Part shown: in pieces, positions 31,768-42,073 of the stretch | Layout of the letters: the number at the start of each line of letters is the position of its first letter | How positions within the stretch are numbered: the stretch's first letter is position 1 | From: Ypsolopha sequella | Lineage: Eukaryota > Arthropoda > Insecta > Lepidoptera > Ypsolophidae | Direction of reading: 5' to 3' | DNA length: 64,000 nt | Assembly: GCA_934047225.1 (NCBI GenBank) | Contig: OW204012.1 | Coordinates: 11,966,001 to 12,030,000 of the forward strand | Position numbers and translations under genes: made by a program | Notes under the pieces: model-generated | Databases searched by the model: none | Told to the model about the DNA's origin: nothing | What the model saw: the letters and a program-made list of their open reading frames with translations, nothing else

Positions 31768-32576
31768 TTACATTATTACTAGTACATGGCTGGGGTTTAG
31801 AGTCAACAGTTTTTATTTTGTTTTTATTTTGCTTTGCATCTTGTTTAATTGTCATAAAATAATATGGTATTGTGCCCTTTTTTGTTATCTGCTTTGAACT
31901 CAGTTTATTTTGGCTCGTGTTAATTTTGTTTTTATTTTGCTTTGCATCTTGTTTAATTGCCTTAAAATAATATGGTATTGTGCCCTTTTTTGCTATCTGC
32001 TTTGAGCTCAGTTTATTTTGGCTCGTGTTATGACTAAATTTTCTTTTATTGTAACTTAAAAATTTATCATCATAATCGATTTGGTCAATGGCAGTGTTTA
32101 ATAATGTGGCAATGTACTTTTTAAATTGGTTTCGGGGAGCATTGTTTGAGCTTACATTAACAAATGAACAGTTTGGTTTATTTTCACATATTAATCTAAA
32201 CATGTAATTAATTTGATTCTCGTTTAAGTAGTAATTTTGTCCTACTCCCATTATGAGGATATTAATATTCTTCAGTTCATTTATAATATGACCCAGTTCA
32301 AGCATAATATTTGTAGGATTGGCATCATTTTCTCCAATAGATATAATAACCTTGTCTTCACTTGTAAATGAAAATATATTCATTGTCTTTCGTATTTCTT
32401 CTGCTGAAGCACCAGGTTTGATGAAAGAAATAATTTCATATTTTTCCCCTTTGTTATTGGATCGTAGTTTTCTCAAAATCATTGATAGTCCTGTGCATTG
32501 TGCCCCTCCGAATACATAAATACGTCTAGATTTTTTTATGTGCTCCTGAATTTGTCCTTCTTTCTCAGTTCTTTTT
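31748..32576 (-). CDS. LINE-B ORF1, 5'-truncated, SGNH-hydrolase-like
   Basis: The frame continues into copia sequence at its 5' end; the LINE part begins about TEKEGQIQEHIKK. YVFGGAQCTGLS and VIISIGENDANPTN look like blocks I and III of SGNH hydrolases (GDS-like and GxND), as in the esterase-type ORF1 of CR1-like LINEs. The C-terminal part is basic, Asn/Lys/Gln-rich, and carries a 36-residue tandem repeat (108 bp; NTSQNKLSSKQI..KKGTIP), suited to nucleic-acid binding. It ends FRD, TAA. The ATG of the ORF shown by simple ORF calling lies in copia, not in the LINE. Confidence 0.7.
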
Positions 32577-33719
32577 GAGCCATGATACTGGTGCTCCTGC
32601 ATAGCGGCACACTACTCCAGTAGTAGATCTTCCAGTAGATGCGTCACCTCCATAATCTGCATCACTGAATCCTTCTAGGGCGCCGGTCTGAGCACTGGGT
32701 TTGTACTGAATCCCCAATGACGCTGTACCTTTCAGGTAACGTAGTATGCGCTTCACTTTGTTCCAGTCAGCTCTTGTTGGATTCTCTAGCTTACGAGATG
32801 CTACACCAACCGCGTGAGCTATATCTGGGCGAGTCGATACCATTAGGTATGATAAGGCTCCGACGGCCTCTCGGTAAGGAAACGAGGTCTTCTCTACTTC
32901 GTTTTCTTCTTCCTCTTCTTTAACGTATTTGCCAGATATTTCCGTGGGAGTCGATACGGGGTTGCACTTTGCCATACCGAATCGCTCCAGGATTTTCTCG
33001 GTATATGCCTTTTGGTTTATAACCAATGTGCCATCTATTAGGCGTTCAATCTGCATTCCCAAATAGAATGATGCGGGCTTCGTCGTAATTTTCAGCTTCA
33101 TTCTCAGTTCTTTCAGGAATTGATCTGCTAACTGCTTGTCTGTTGCAGCTACCAGTCCATCGTCCACATAAAGGGTGAGTGTTATTTTCTTTCCTCCTAC
33201 CTTCTTTGTGTATAGACATGGATCTGAGGTGCTTTGTTCAAACTTCATTTCCATCAGGACTTCATGAAATTTATAGTTCCAGAACCTGGGTGCTTGTTTT
33301 AGTCCGTAAAGGCTTCTCTTCAGACGACAAACTCTCTTTGTGCCATCTTCAAAACTTTCAGGTTGTTGTATGTAAATCTCTTCGTTCAGTTCTCCATACA
33401 GGAATGCCGTCGTGACATCAAACTGAGTGAGATACATCTTCTCAGTAGCAGCCACACTTATCAAGGATCTTATTGTGGCCATCCTTGCTACTGGACTGTA
33501 GGTGTCATCGTAGTCGATACCTTTTCGCTGCTTAAAGCCTTTCACTACTAGGCGAGCTTTGTATTTTTCGATAGAACCATCTGGGTTTCTCTTGAGCCTA
33601 TACACCCATTTGCACGGTAATGCCTTCTTATCTTTGGGCAATTCACACATTTCCCAGACCTTGTTCTCTTTCAGTGATTCTATTTCACTCTTCATCGCTT
33701 TAATCCATTCTTTACTCGC
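32577..33719 (-). pseudogene. copia pol fragment: reverse transcriptase and start of RNase H
   Basis: From SKEWIKAMKSEIESL through CKWVYRLKRNPDGSIEKYKA, ARLVVKGFKQRKGIDYDDTY, QFDVTTAFLYGELNEEIYI and the catalytic YVDD (about 33159-33170), to RPDIAHAVGVASRK and AGAPVSWL. This is the complete copia RT with the connection to RNase H. It is interrupted at its start by the MITE and at its end by LINE-B. No other lesions were seen in this part. The simple ORF extends upstream into the MITE (MRLRDRTLRK...), which is not copia. Confidence 0.92.
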
Positions 33720-34281
33720 CGTCAATAGAAATTGTGGACTATGTAAACAAACCGTTTTCTCAATTTTTCTCAAGGTTCTGTCACGGAGTCTCACTGAACA
33801 TTATTCCAAATCACGAAGCATCAAGTCTTACCAGACATTCACTGTATTTCATCATGAAATATTCAATAATCACCAGTTAATTACGGAAAATCATAGAATC
33901 GATAGTCAATTCTGTACTGCGTCGAGATTGCTGTCATATTTTTTTCTCATCGAATCTGTATTGTCATTGAAAATTAGTGATGTACGAATATATTTGAATA
34001 TAAATCTATTTTATTCGTGATGCTATTTTATTCCGTCATTTTTTTTTGACAGCGTTACTTCATAATCTTTGACATAAACGTGTGTGTGATTCTATCGAGA
34101 GCTTTGTGATCGATTTGACCAGCGATTCATCAGAATATTTTAGCGATAAATCAAATAAAGAAAATTAATTAGGCACCTAACATATTTTAATCACATACTT
34201 ACCCATCTCTAGATAGTTCACCTATTCATAGACAAAGACAACATGGCGCTTTGTTTACATCGTCCACAATTTCTATTGACG
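33720..34281. mobile_element. 562-bp MITE nested in copia pol
   Basis: TIRs about 34 bp: CGTCAATAGAAATTGTGGAC at the left, mirrored by GTCCACAATTTCTATTGACG at the right, with one or two mismatches further in. A second copy of exactly 562 bp is at 37474-38035. Here the copia codons on either side (..DKVA and SKEW..) give a candidate 2-bp duplication GC. It has no transposase; the ORFs that cross it (33559-34020 and the tails of copia ORFs) are fortuitous. Confidence 0.92.
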
Positions 34282-35187
34282 GCTACTTTATCTTTTCTAC
34301 TCATAGCTTCTTTATATGTTGCAGGTGATTCGTCACAACCTGTTAGACAAACGTAGTCATCATATCTCTTCGGGCGAGATAGAGTGCTTCTGTCCCTAAG
34401 ATTGTATCTATTCTGTTCGATTTCTGGTTCACGAACTTCTACAGACTCTTCATCGTCTGATTCATCAATTTCTGGAGATTCTTCTGCGTCTTGAAACCCG
34501 TCTTCGTTGGTATCTCTATGGACTTGACCTCTATTTATATCTCCCTCTAGGTCATGTTCTTTGTCTCTCTGATCTCCATCCTGCTTTGAATCTTGATCAT
34601 CATCGCCGTCTTGCTCAGATTCACGATCTTTATCGTCTCCCTCTACTTCAGGGGTTTGTTGGCTTGATATTGAAATCTTGTATTCAATATCAGTCTCAAA
34701 TGTGATGTCCCTGGATCTAATTGTACCATTTGGAGTCCAGATGCGATATCCATCATCATTTTCGTAGCCAATAAGCTTTCCTTTTACGGCTTTCTTGCTC
34801 AACTTCTTTCGCTTTTGTTTTGGTACGTGGGCGTAGCATTCACTGCCAATTATTCTTAGGTGAGTGATCTTAGGCTTTTTGCCATGCCAAAGCTCAAACG
34901 GTACCTTATCTTTCTCTCTAGTAGGTCCTGTTCGGTTCAGCACGTACGTGGCTGTATTTATCAGCTCAGCCCATAAGAATTCTGGTAGCTCTTGTCTTAC
35001 GTGCAGCATGGATCTCGCAGCTTCTACAAGAGTACGGTTCTCTCGCTCGCTGCAACCGTTTTGCTCCGGTGTGTATGGCATAGTCAGTCTTTGTAGTATA
35101 CCACGACTGTTTAGTACTTTCCTCACGTCTTCGTTATCAAACTCTCCACCATTGTCGCTCAATAGGGTCTTCACTACGTGTCCAGTA
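34282..35187 (-). pseudogene. copia pol fragment: integrase catalytic core and C-terminus
   Basis: LLSDNGGEFDNEDV carries the second catalytic Asp and PYTPEQNGCSERENRTLVEA the catalytic Glu of the DDE integrase; ECYAHVPKQKRKKLSKKAVK and GYENDDGYRIW follow as in copia elements. Then comes an Asp/Glu/Gln-rich linker (EQDGDDDQDSKQDG) before PATYKEAMSRKD, the usual entry to the reverse transcriptase. It is separated from the preceding piece by a single in-frame TAG and from the RT by the MITE. Confidence 0.92.
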
Positions 35188-36827
35188 GTCTATGATTCAT
35201 TGAGCATCTGAATGAGCTTGTCTTTGACTTCAGATTTCTGTCGCATGAAGTAGACATAGCGATAGCAGGAGAAGTCATCCTTGAATACGACGAAGTACCT
35301 GAACTTTGATCCACTTGGTGGGAATGGTCCACATACATCTGCATGTATAAGCTCACCAGGCTTAGTTGCTTTTTCCCTCGTCCCAAACTTGAGCCTATGC
35401 GCTTTTCCGTAAATGCATCCAACACACTTCTTCTTGTCAAGTGGTAACTCTACACCAAATTCTCGCTTGACTAGCTGTTGCACATGTCTCTTGTTTTGGT
35501 GTGCAAATCGCTCATGGTATAGTTGGAGCATGTCTGACTTACATGACAAAGCATTTACTTCCAAAGTCTTCACCTCCGGCTTGACTGTTTTCAACTCTAG
35601 CCTATACAGTCCACCCTTGAGGTCTCGTTTTCCAACTACAACAATGCTGCCATTGACTTCTAATTGGCATTCTTTTGGAGTTGACCTGAATACACTGTTC
35701 TGCATTCTATCTTGTGCAGAGAGTGTCGAAAACAGGCTTTTCGTAAGTGATGGTACTAGCCACACGTCTGCAAGTGTCATTTCTCTTTTCTGGCCATTGA
35801 CATTTGATTCTACAATCACCGTGCCGCTACCTACAGCAGGAATGGTCGTTCCATCTGCAGTCGTCACGATGTGATCTGATTCAAACTCATGAAATGTTTG
35901 GAATATGTCACTTCTGTTCGTTACGTGTTTTGTAGCTCCACTATCGACATACCAGAATTCTGTATCTTTTGGTTGTCCTGTACTACAAGCATTTACCATT
36001 AGTGTTATGTTATGAAGCTTAGAAGTTGACGGTGAAATATCTGCTTTTGGCTTAGGTGGCTTTCCATCCTTTATCCACTTCTTGCAGTTTCTAACTCTGT
36101 GTCCAACTTTCATACAATAGTTGCACTTCAGGTTTTCATCCTTGCTCTTCTTTTGCTTCAGAACCTCTTTCGTGACTAGGACTTCTTGGGTCTCTTGACT
36201 ATCTTCTTTACCTTTCAGTGACCTCTCGTAGGTGCAAAGATTGGTGGTCAAGTTCTCAATCGTCCTCTTAGCCTTGTTTAACAAAAGCCAGCTACATCTA
36301 AACGCGAAGTATCGTTCGTCGAGAGAATTTAAAATCTTACAGATCAGAAGCATCTCAGGTAGCTTGAAAAACGCATCTTCCTTCAGTATTTCAGCATTCA
36401 AGTCACTCCAGATATTTTTAAGCTTCGACAGGAGCGTCGACACACTTTCATCTTGGCTGTGCTTGAACCCAAAGAAATCGAGGCATAATTGGTAAGCTCT
36501 ATTTTCTGATTCTCCGTCGTATAATCTGTGTAATTCTTCCCACACTTGTCTCGCTGTCTTAAATCTCATTACTTTTGTTAGAATATCTTCCTGCATGTTA
36601 TTGGTGAGTATGAGGAGAGCGCTTCGATCTGCTTTCTTGAAACTAGCAAGAGCAGCAGCATTAGCGTCACCACCTCCTGGCTCCATCTCTGGCTCGCATA
36701 CTTTGCCTTCACATACCTCCAGTGCTTGATCGACACTGCTGAGTAGTATAGAGACTTTGTACCTCCAGGTGGCCCAGTTACTTCCATCCAACAGTCCGAT
36801 TTGAAACTTCGTACTTAACCCTTCCAT
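35188..36827 (-). pseudogene. copia gag, protease and integrase N-terminus
   Basis: Starts MEGLSTKFQIGLLDGSNW 22 bp inside the 5' LTR end; gag has the WATWRYKVSILL block typical of copia. A CCHC knuckle CNYCMKVGHRVRNC follows, then the aspartic protease FWYVDSGATKHVTN, then the integrase zinc-binding H..H..C..C (HERFAHQNKRH ... CVGCIYGKAH) and the first catalytic Asp in IHADVCGPF. The frame ends at TAG (35188-35190) after MLNES; the next codons continue the integrase in the same frame, so one point mutation, or less likely readthrough, separates it from the next piece. Confidence 0.92.
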
Positions 36828-36848
36828 TCTTATTGCGGGTCCTTAACC

Positions 36849-37045
36849 TATTATGAATATTTTATGCAGCAGAATAAAGACGAGGATTAAATAACAAAGT
36901 ATTTTAATTTAGACTTTTTATAACACATTCAGTAAAGACATTTTCTTATCGAATATATAAACAAGCTGTCAATGCTCCGGTTATAGTGTTGAGAAGCCAG
37001 TAGTATTCCAAAAGGAGTCCCTCCTCCAATGAATCTCCTTTAACA
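36849..37045 (-). repeat. copia 5' LTR
   Basis: Partner of 28095-28291. The internal sequence after it on the - strand reads GGTTAAGGACCCGCAATAAG; I cannot match it confidently to a tRNA primer site. Confidence 0.95.
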
Positions 37046-37050
37046 AAAAG

Positions 37051-37473
37051 AAAAGAAAATCCCTCATTAAGATTAGAGCTAAAGAAAAGAGGGGATAAAC
37101 AAAACTTAAGTCCTCCTTCCGTTTTCGAACATAACGGATCTGCACATCATTGCGGCATTGTTTATTCGCATTTAAGAAAGAAAAAAAAAATTATATGGAT
37201 AAGCAAAACAAAAAATCGAGCTTCTGTGTAAATCTAACCTAACAAACCTTTGACATATACCTTACGTGCCAGTGGCGCCAATTGGTGGCCTTTATAAAAG
37301 TAGACCCCGTAGACCCCGCCAAGTTGTCAAGTCCGGTTTGTTTTATTTGGTGAACGTGTTGGTTTTCATAACCACCCCCTTTTTTCAAAACTAACTGGCA
37401 ACGGACGTTTGTAAGCGATGACAGCGTGATTCGGACCGCAGTCCGCACAGTTACAAAGTTTATCCAAAGTCGG
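37051..37473. other. Unassigned sequence between copia and the second MITE
   Basis: AT-rich to 37230, then a block containing CAGTGGCGCCAATTGGTGGC. No gene recognised; the short ORF at 37239-37448 has no conserved motif. Confidence 0.5.
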
Positions 37474-38035
37474 CGTCAATAGAAATTGTGGACTATGTAA
37501 ACAAACCGTTTTCTCAATTTTTCTCAAGGTTCTGTCACGGAGTCTCACTGAACATTATTCCAAATCACGAAGCATCAAGTCTTACCAGACATTCACTGTA
37601 TTTCATCATGAAATATTCAATAATCACCAGTTAATTACGGAAAATCATAGAATCAATAGTCAATTCTGTACTGCGTCGAGATTGCTGTCATATTTTTTTC
37701 TCATCGAATCTGTATTGTCTTTGAAAATTGGTGATGTACGAATCTATTTGAATATCAATCTATTTTATTCGTGATGCTATTTTATTCCGTCATTTTTTTT
37801 TGACAGCGTTACTTCATAATCTTTGACATAAACGTGTGTGTGATTCTATCGAGAGCTGTGTGATCGATTTGACCAGCGATTCATCAGAATATTTTAGCGA
37901 TAAATCAAATAAAGAAAATTAATTAAGTACCTAACATATTTTAATCACATACTTACCCATCTCTAGATAGTTCACCTATTCATAGACAAAGACAACATGG
38001 CGCTTTGTTTACATAGTCCACAATTTCTATTGACG
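37474..38035. mobile_element. 562-bp MITE, second copy
   Basis: Nearly identical to 33720-34281 (a few substitutions such as CATCGT/CATAGT and GAGCTTTGTG/GAGCTGTGTG), same length, same TIRs, same orientation. The right flank GCTACTTTA is also shared with the copia copy, although there it is copia coding sequence. Confidence 0.92.
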
Positions 38036-38230
38036 GCTACTTTACCTATCAATATTGTACTGGTACCAACGTTGAATATTTATTACGTAGATTTATTAAA
38101 TTAAATAATATTAAATTATAATAGGGATAGTTCTATTAGCAATATTTACTGTAGGTACCTAATTCTAGTTCCTTCCTAATTTTTATTTCTTTTTTTTTCT
38201 GTCTGCCTTTTAGTTTAATTTATTTATCAA

Positions 38231-38577
38231 TGCAAGTGCTCGTAAAGGCCCACTTTTTATGCATCAAAATCGAACAGAAAGTCGATTATTTTGCCCTAGG
38301 GCTTTATTTTTATTATATTTTTAAATTTATTTACAATGGTTGCAGCCTTTCCTGTGTACCATAAATGTTATACTTTTTTTTTCACTGTTTAACGGCTCTG
38401 GATACAGTCCTTTTGAGCCAATCATAATTTAAAGTTCACAAGATTATATTTGTTTTATTTCCTCACACGAGCATTGAAAAATGTAGTATGATACACGGGC
38501 GTAAGAGCAATAAATTACTCGGTTTAAATCGTCCTCGTGATTTATTCCTTTTGGCCCTTGTAGCATAAATTACTATT
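38231..38577 (+). repeat. Repeat family R2, copy 3
   Basis: TCAATGCAAGTGCTCGTAAAGG to CTTGTAGCATAAATTACTATTT; lacks the GGTTGGCTAACC word of other copies. 38580-39148 to its right is AT-rich without a recognised feature. Confidence 0.8.
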
Positions 38578-39148
38578 TTATCCTTATTTTATTGTACTCG
38601 CGGAAGATCGATGAGATTATAATTTTGGTTTAGTTATAGGTAGGAAGGTAGGTACCTAATTGAAGGGTAAGCGAGAAGAGGGATCATAGTCAACAGAAGA
38701 TAAATTTGAAATAAGTAGAAAAAACTTGCTTAGGTTATTATTTTAGAACTCTGCTTAGTGGGCTTATCGTAATCACAGTTAATTATTGTAATAACATTTT
38801 TTTTTCTCAAAAGCAAACTTTACTATCAGCCCATAGCTCCCCATATTCACAGTTAAAAGACAATTTTTTTAAACTTTTTGTACTAGTTATGACCTTTTTT
38901 TTAAGTTAGGTTTTTAAGCTTCTTGAGTCCGGTTTATTTTTAAAAGCGATAATCTGCGGACTGTGTTATTTTTTTCAAGTTTTTGTTTTCGCTCAATCAT
39001 TGTTATCGAGACATTTTAGGAGATGGCACTATTTACTCAATTTTGAAAAAAACTGACAATGATCTTTCTTCCCGCGTACCCTTCAATTGCTATATAGTCT
39101 CTGTGCGTCTTTTTACTTTTAAAGTTATAACTCGACATTGTAGCCTTC

Positions 39149-39288
39149 AGGATTTAGTTTTAGTTTTAGTGCTGTCAAGACAAAATTTTCATCATTACAA
39201 AATAGTTCATAGGTGTGAAGCACAGAAGCTAAATTACTTTGGACAAATTTAAGTCTTGACAGCACTAAAACTAAAATTAAAGCCTTCA
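39149..39288. repeat. Small inverted repeat (~35-bp arms)
   Basis: TTTAGTTTTAGTGCTGTCAAGAC and GTCTTGACAGCACTAAAACTAAA face each other across ~70 bp. A small MITE or hairpin; no TSD identified. Confidence 0.75.
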
Positions 39289-39394
39289 GAATCGGCTTTA
39301 TTGGCGGAACTAATGTGTGGAGTGACATTATTGGAAGCCAGATAAAAAGGCATTGAATTGAATTGAAGATGAAGTGGTACCTATAAATATTCAA

Positions 39395-39469
39395 GTTTCA
39401 AGTTTCAAGTTCTTTATTGCATATTGTTACATACATAGTTATTGTTTGTACAATGACACCCTGTAAGGG
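39395..39469 (-). repeat. LINE-type tail fragment
   Basis: Triplicated TTCAAG/TTTCAAG units before TTCTTTATTGCATATTGTTA look like the reverse of a LINE 3' tail. It appears interrupted by the TIR element that follows; the right part may continue after 40725. Confidence 0.4.
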
Positions 39470-40725
39470 TATAGGGTCATTCCACGCTAATTGAAACCAT
39501 GAGCGAAAAAAATAAAATTCATTAGATACTATTAATTTGAATCACATTGTTGAGTAAAAACCCCATGTTTAATGAAATAGCAAAAAATTCAAAAAAATTC
39601 TATCATTTTCTTCGTTTTTGTCGAACTGAAACATTGACTTTCACGTATCTTCAAGTGGTACGATTTTTGCCGATAACTTAGCAATACTGTTTGCGTCTAT
39701 TTTGTTTACGACACGGCGTGTTTTGGGAACGAGATTTCACGGAAGGGTTTATGCTTTTACTTGGCGAACAGAAAATTGCAATATGTAGGTAAATTACCAA
39801 TATATGACGCCTCAAGGTTAGGTATGCCTCATGTCCCGACCGCCACGGAAAAATAGACGTTTAGTTTTCCTAACCTAAAAATATTAGAATTGTAACTTAA
39901 ATAACTTGTAGAAGTAAGAAGGGACTGGGCAGCTACCCTTCAGGCATATTTGCCAGCAGCAAGGCGTTAGTTATAATATTTTGTGGGGAATCAAAGTTTG
40001 GTCCCGACCGCCACCAGTATGAGAGGTGAAAAATTTATCGTAAATAATACGTAAATCGTATACATTACGAATTTAATGAGAACATTGACGTTTTTGAGAA
40101 AATATAAGTAATATTCATGACATCGTTTTTAACACCATGAATACTTATAACAAATTTTCAGGTTCCTTTCTGTCCATAAAAAGTGTAATTAATACCTTTT
40201 TAATGTTGATCTCTTATTATGTTGTGATTGTTATTTCTTAATTATGTTGCTTGAGTAATAAAACAATTATTTAATCTTGTAAAATATCATGATTTTGGTA
40301 CTCGTCCCGACCGCCACGAATCCTTGTCCCAACCGCCGCACTTTTCAAAAATTTATATCTAGACATTCCTTTTACAAATTACTGTATGTTTTATCGAGTT
40401 ATTTAGACCAACTATCTAGACACCTATAAAAAAAAATACAAAGCTGTACTACGACCAGAAAGGCTGAGTATAACAGTTGTTTGCACAAATTTGAAAAGGG
40501 TGGGCGCGTGCCTGTCCCGTACGCCGCGTTTTTTCAAGGAGGGATTTAGTATGATAAAATGCTAAAATGTTAGTATTTTACTAGATGATGTCCATACACT
40601 AATATTTATCTATAATTCTGTATATTTACATTATGTAAAAAGAGTATAATTACAGATCTACATATATAAGTATGTCGAAAAATGGAGTAAAACTGTCCCG
40701 ACCGCCACCATGGAATGACCCTATA
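39470..40725. mobile_element. 1.26-kb TIR element with repeated GTCCCGACCGCCAC motif
   Basis: Perfect 15-bp terminal inverted repeats TATAGGGTCATTCCA (39470-39484) and TGGAATGACCCTATA (40711-40725). The inside carries the 14-mer GTCCCGACCGCCAC four times exactly (39833, 40001, 40304, 40695) and twice with changes (40326 and 40514), all in + orientation, otherwise AT-rich. No ORF over 60 codons with recognisable content. Non-autonomous DNA element; superfamily not assignable. Confidence 0.75.
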
Positions 40726-40902
40726 GCAATATAATAATAACTTATACAATTTAAAATATAAAAGTAAATTAAAAACCTATAACTAAATATAATTATAGTA
40801 TTATAATGTGCATCGCCATAATCTGCAATAATATCATATTTTAGACTTAGGTTAGACCCTAAGATGCCAAGCGATGGTTGTAAAATATGTATTTATTTAT
40901 TT

Positions 40903-41232
40903 TTCAATGCATGTGCTCGTAAAGGCCCACTTTTATGCATCAAAACCGAACAAAAAGTCGATTATTTTGCCCCAGGGCTTTATTATTATTTTTTATTTTA
41001 TTTATTTACAATGGTTGGCTAACCTGCAGCCTTTCCTGTGTACCATAGATGTTATACTTTTTTTCCACTGTTTAACGGCTCTGGATACAGTCCTTTTGAG
41101 CCAATTATAATTTAAAGTTCACAAGATTATATTTGTTTTTATTTCCTCACACTATGCATTGAAAAACGTAGTATGATACACGGGCGTAAAAGCAATAAAT
41201 AACTCGGTTACGTTTAGTTACGGTTAGTAGCA
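40903..41232 (+). repeat. Repeat family R2, copy 4
   Basis: TTTTCAATGCATGTGCTCG to GTAGCATAAACTAATATT, with an internal deletion near the right end (GGTTACGTTTAGTTACGGTTAG). Confidence 0.8.
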
Positions 41233-42070
41233 TAAACTAATATTATTGTTATTACAAAAACCACAGCCTTAAACATTTATGATCGTAGCTAATAACATCA
41301 AAACTTATGCCAATTACGGTTTTACATTTTCTACAATAGTACATTTAAAACAAACTTCATAGACCAAGAGGAAAAAATACATACATTTATATACAGAAAA
41401 ATAGTAATATTGAAAAGTTAGCGGCGTAGGATGTCAGAGTAAAAGTAAGTGTGTGTGTGTGTATGGTAGGGTAGGGAACTAGGATAGAGGAATGTTGATA
41501 ATTATTTGTTACGAATATAGTGTGCAGTCACATTCTTATTATATATCTATTTATTAAGTATCTTGCTTATTACTTCCCTCTTAAAACTAGCTTCTGATCC
41601 ATAAAATATTTCTTGTTTTCGGCCATTGCAATCAGGAAAATGAGTTTCTGTTGAATTTTCCTACATCTATTTTCTATATATAAACACTACAGTAAGTAAC
41701 GCAAGCAAAATTTTTGCTAACGAAAAGAACCGAATAAAATCTGTATCTGTATGACAATGAAGTTTTGAAATTGGTGTAATAATCGGTAAAAATGAAACCG
41801 CACCAAATATAATGCAAAAAGCCGCAGCATGGACGAACCGTGGCTGCAGACATAATTTTTTCAAGGTTGTACCGACATGTTCCGAATTGAAACATGTTTA
41901 AATTATATTTTGGTGTGAATAAGAGTGGTTGTTTTAATGGAATAAAGCAAGTGCAATATTTTAGCCTCGATGGAGAGTGTACCCGAAATATCTAAGGCTG
42001 GGACAAGAACGCAATGGCTTGCAGCAATAGATGGTTTACATTTTATATAAATTTTATACTTTAAGGGTCC
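41233..42070. other. Unassigned intergenic sequence
   Basis: Contains a (GT)n run at 41448-41462 and otherwise AT-rich text. The - strand ORFs at 41667-41895 and 41903-42088 show no motif. Confidence 0.5.
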
Positions 42071-42073
42071 TAA

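Larger units (their letters stand above)
28655..32576 (-). mobile_element. LINE-B nested in copia pol
   Basis: Its 3' tail is a (TTTC)n run, seen on the + strand as (GAAA)n at 28655-28678. The 5' end is truncated inside ORF1 at about 32576. It splits the copia RNase H between a W-L pair and S-Q-R-Q. No target duplication longer than about 2 bp can be recognised, so the insertion may have come with a small deletion or without duplication. Same broad LINE type as LINE-A but clearly a different family (different tail, diverged proteins). Confidence 0.9.
28095..37045 (-). mobile_element. Ty1/copia LTR retrotransposon with nested insertions
   Basis: Flanked by 197-bp LTRs (28095-28291 and 36849-37045) and a perfect 5-bp target duplication AAAAG (28090-28094 and 37046-37050). 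On the - strand the LTR begins TGTTAAAGGAG and ends CATAATA. A purine-rich GAGTTAGAGGGTG lies right before the 3' LTR, as a polypurine tract should. The single gag-pol frame is cut by LINE-B (28655-32576), a MITE (33720-34281) and one in-frame stop (35188-35190). Without the two insertions the element would be about 4.5 kb, normal for copia. Confidence 0.95.

Noticed and set aside
28655..32576. A clear target-site duplication for LINE-B
   Set aside because: Flanks TGGCTC and AGCCAAAG share at most one or two usable bases with the tail; no duplication can be claimed.
32565..33794. Taking MRLRDRTLRKIEKTVCLH as the N-terminus of the copia RT ORF
   Set aside because: Those residues are encoded by the MITE end; the same text occurs at 37474-37548 without copia.
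33559..34020. 153-codon + strand ORF
   Set aside because: Antisense to copia RT and running into the MITE; no motif, compositionally noise.
35188..35190. Programmed readthrough of the copia in-frame TAG
   Set aside because: It lies inside the integrase between catalytic residues, not at a gag-pol boundary; a disabling mutation is the simpler reading.
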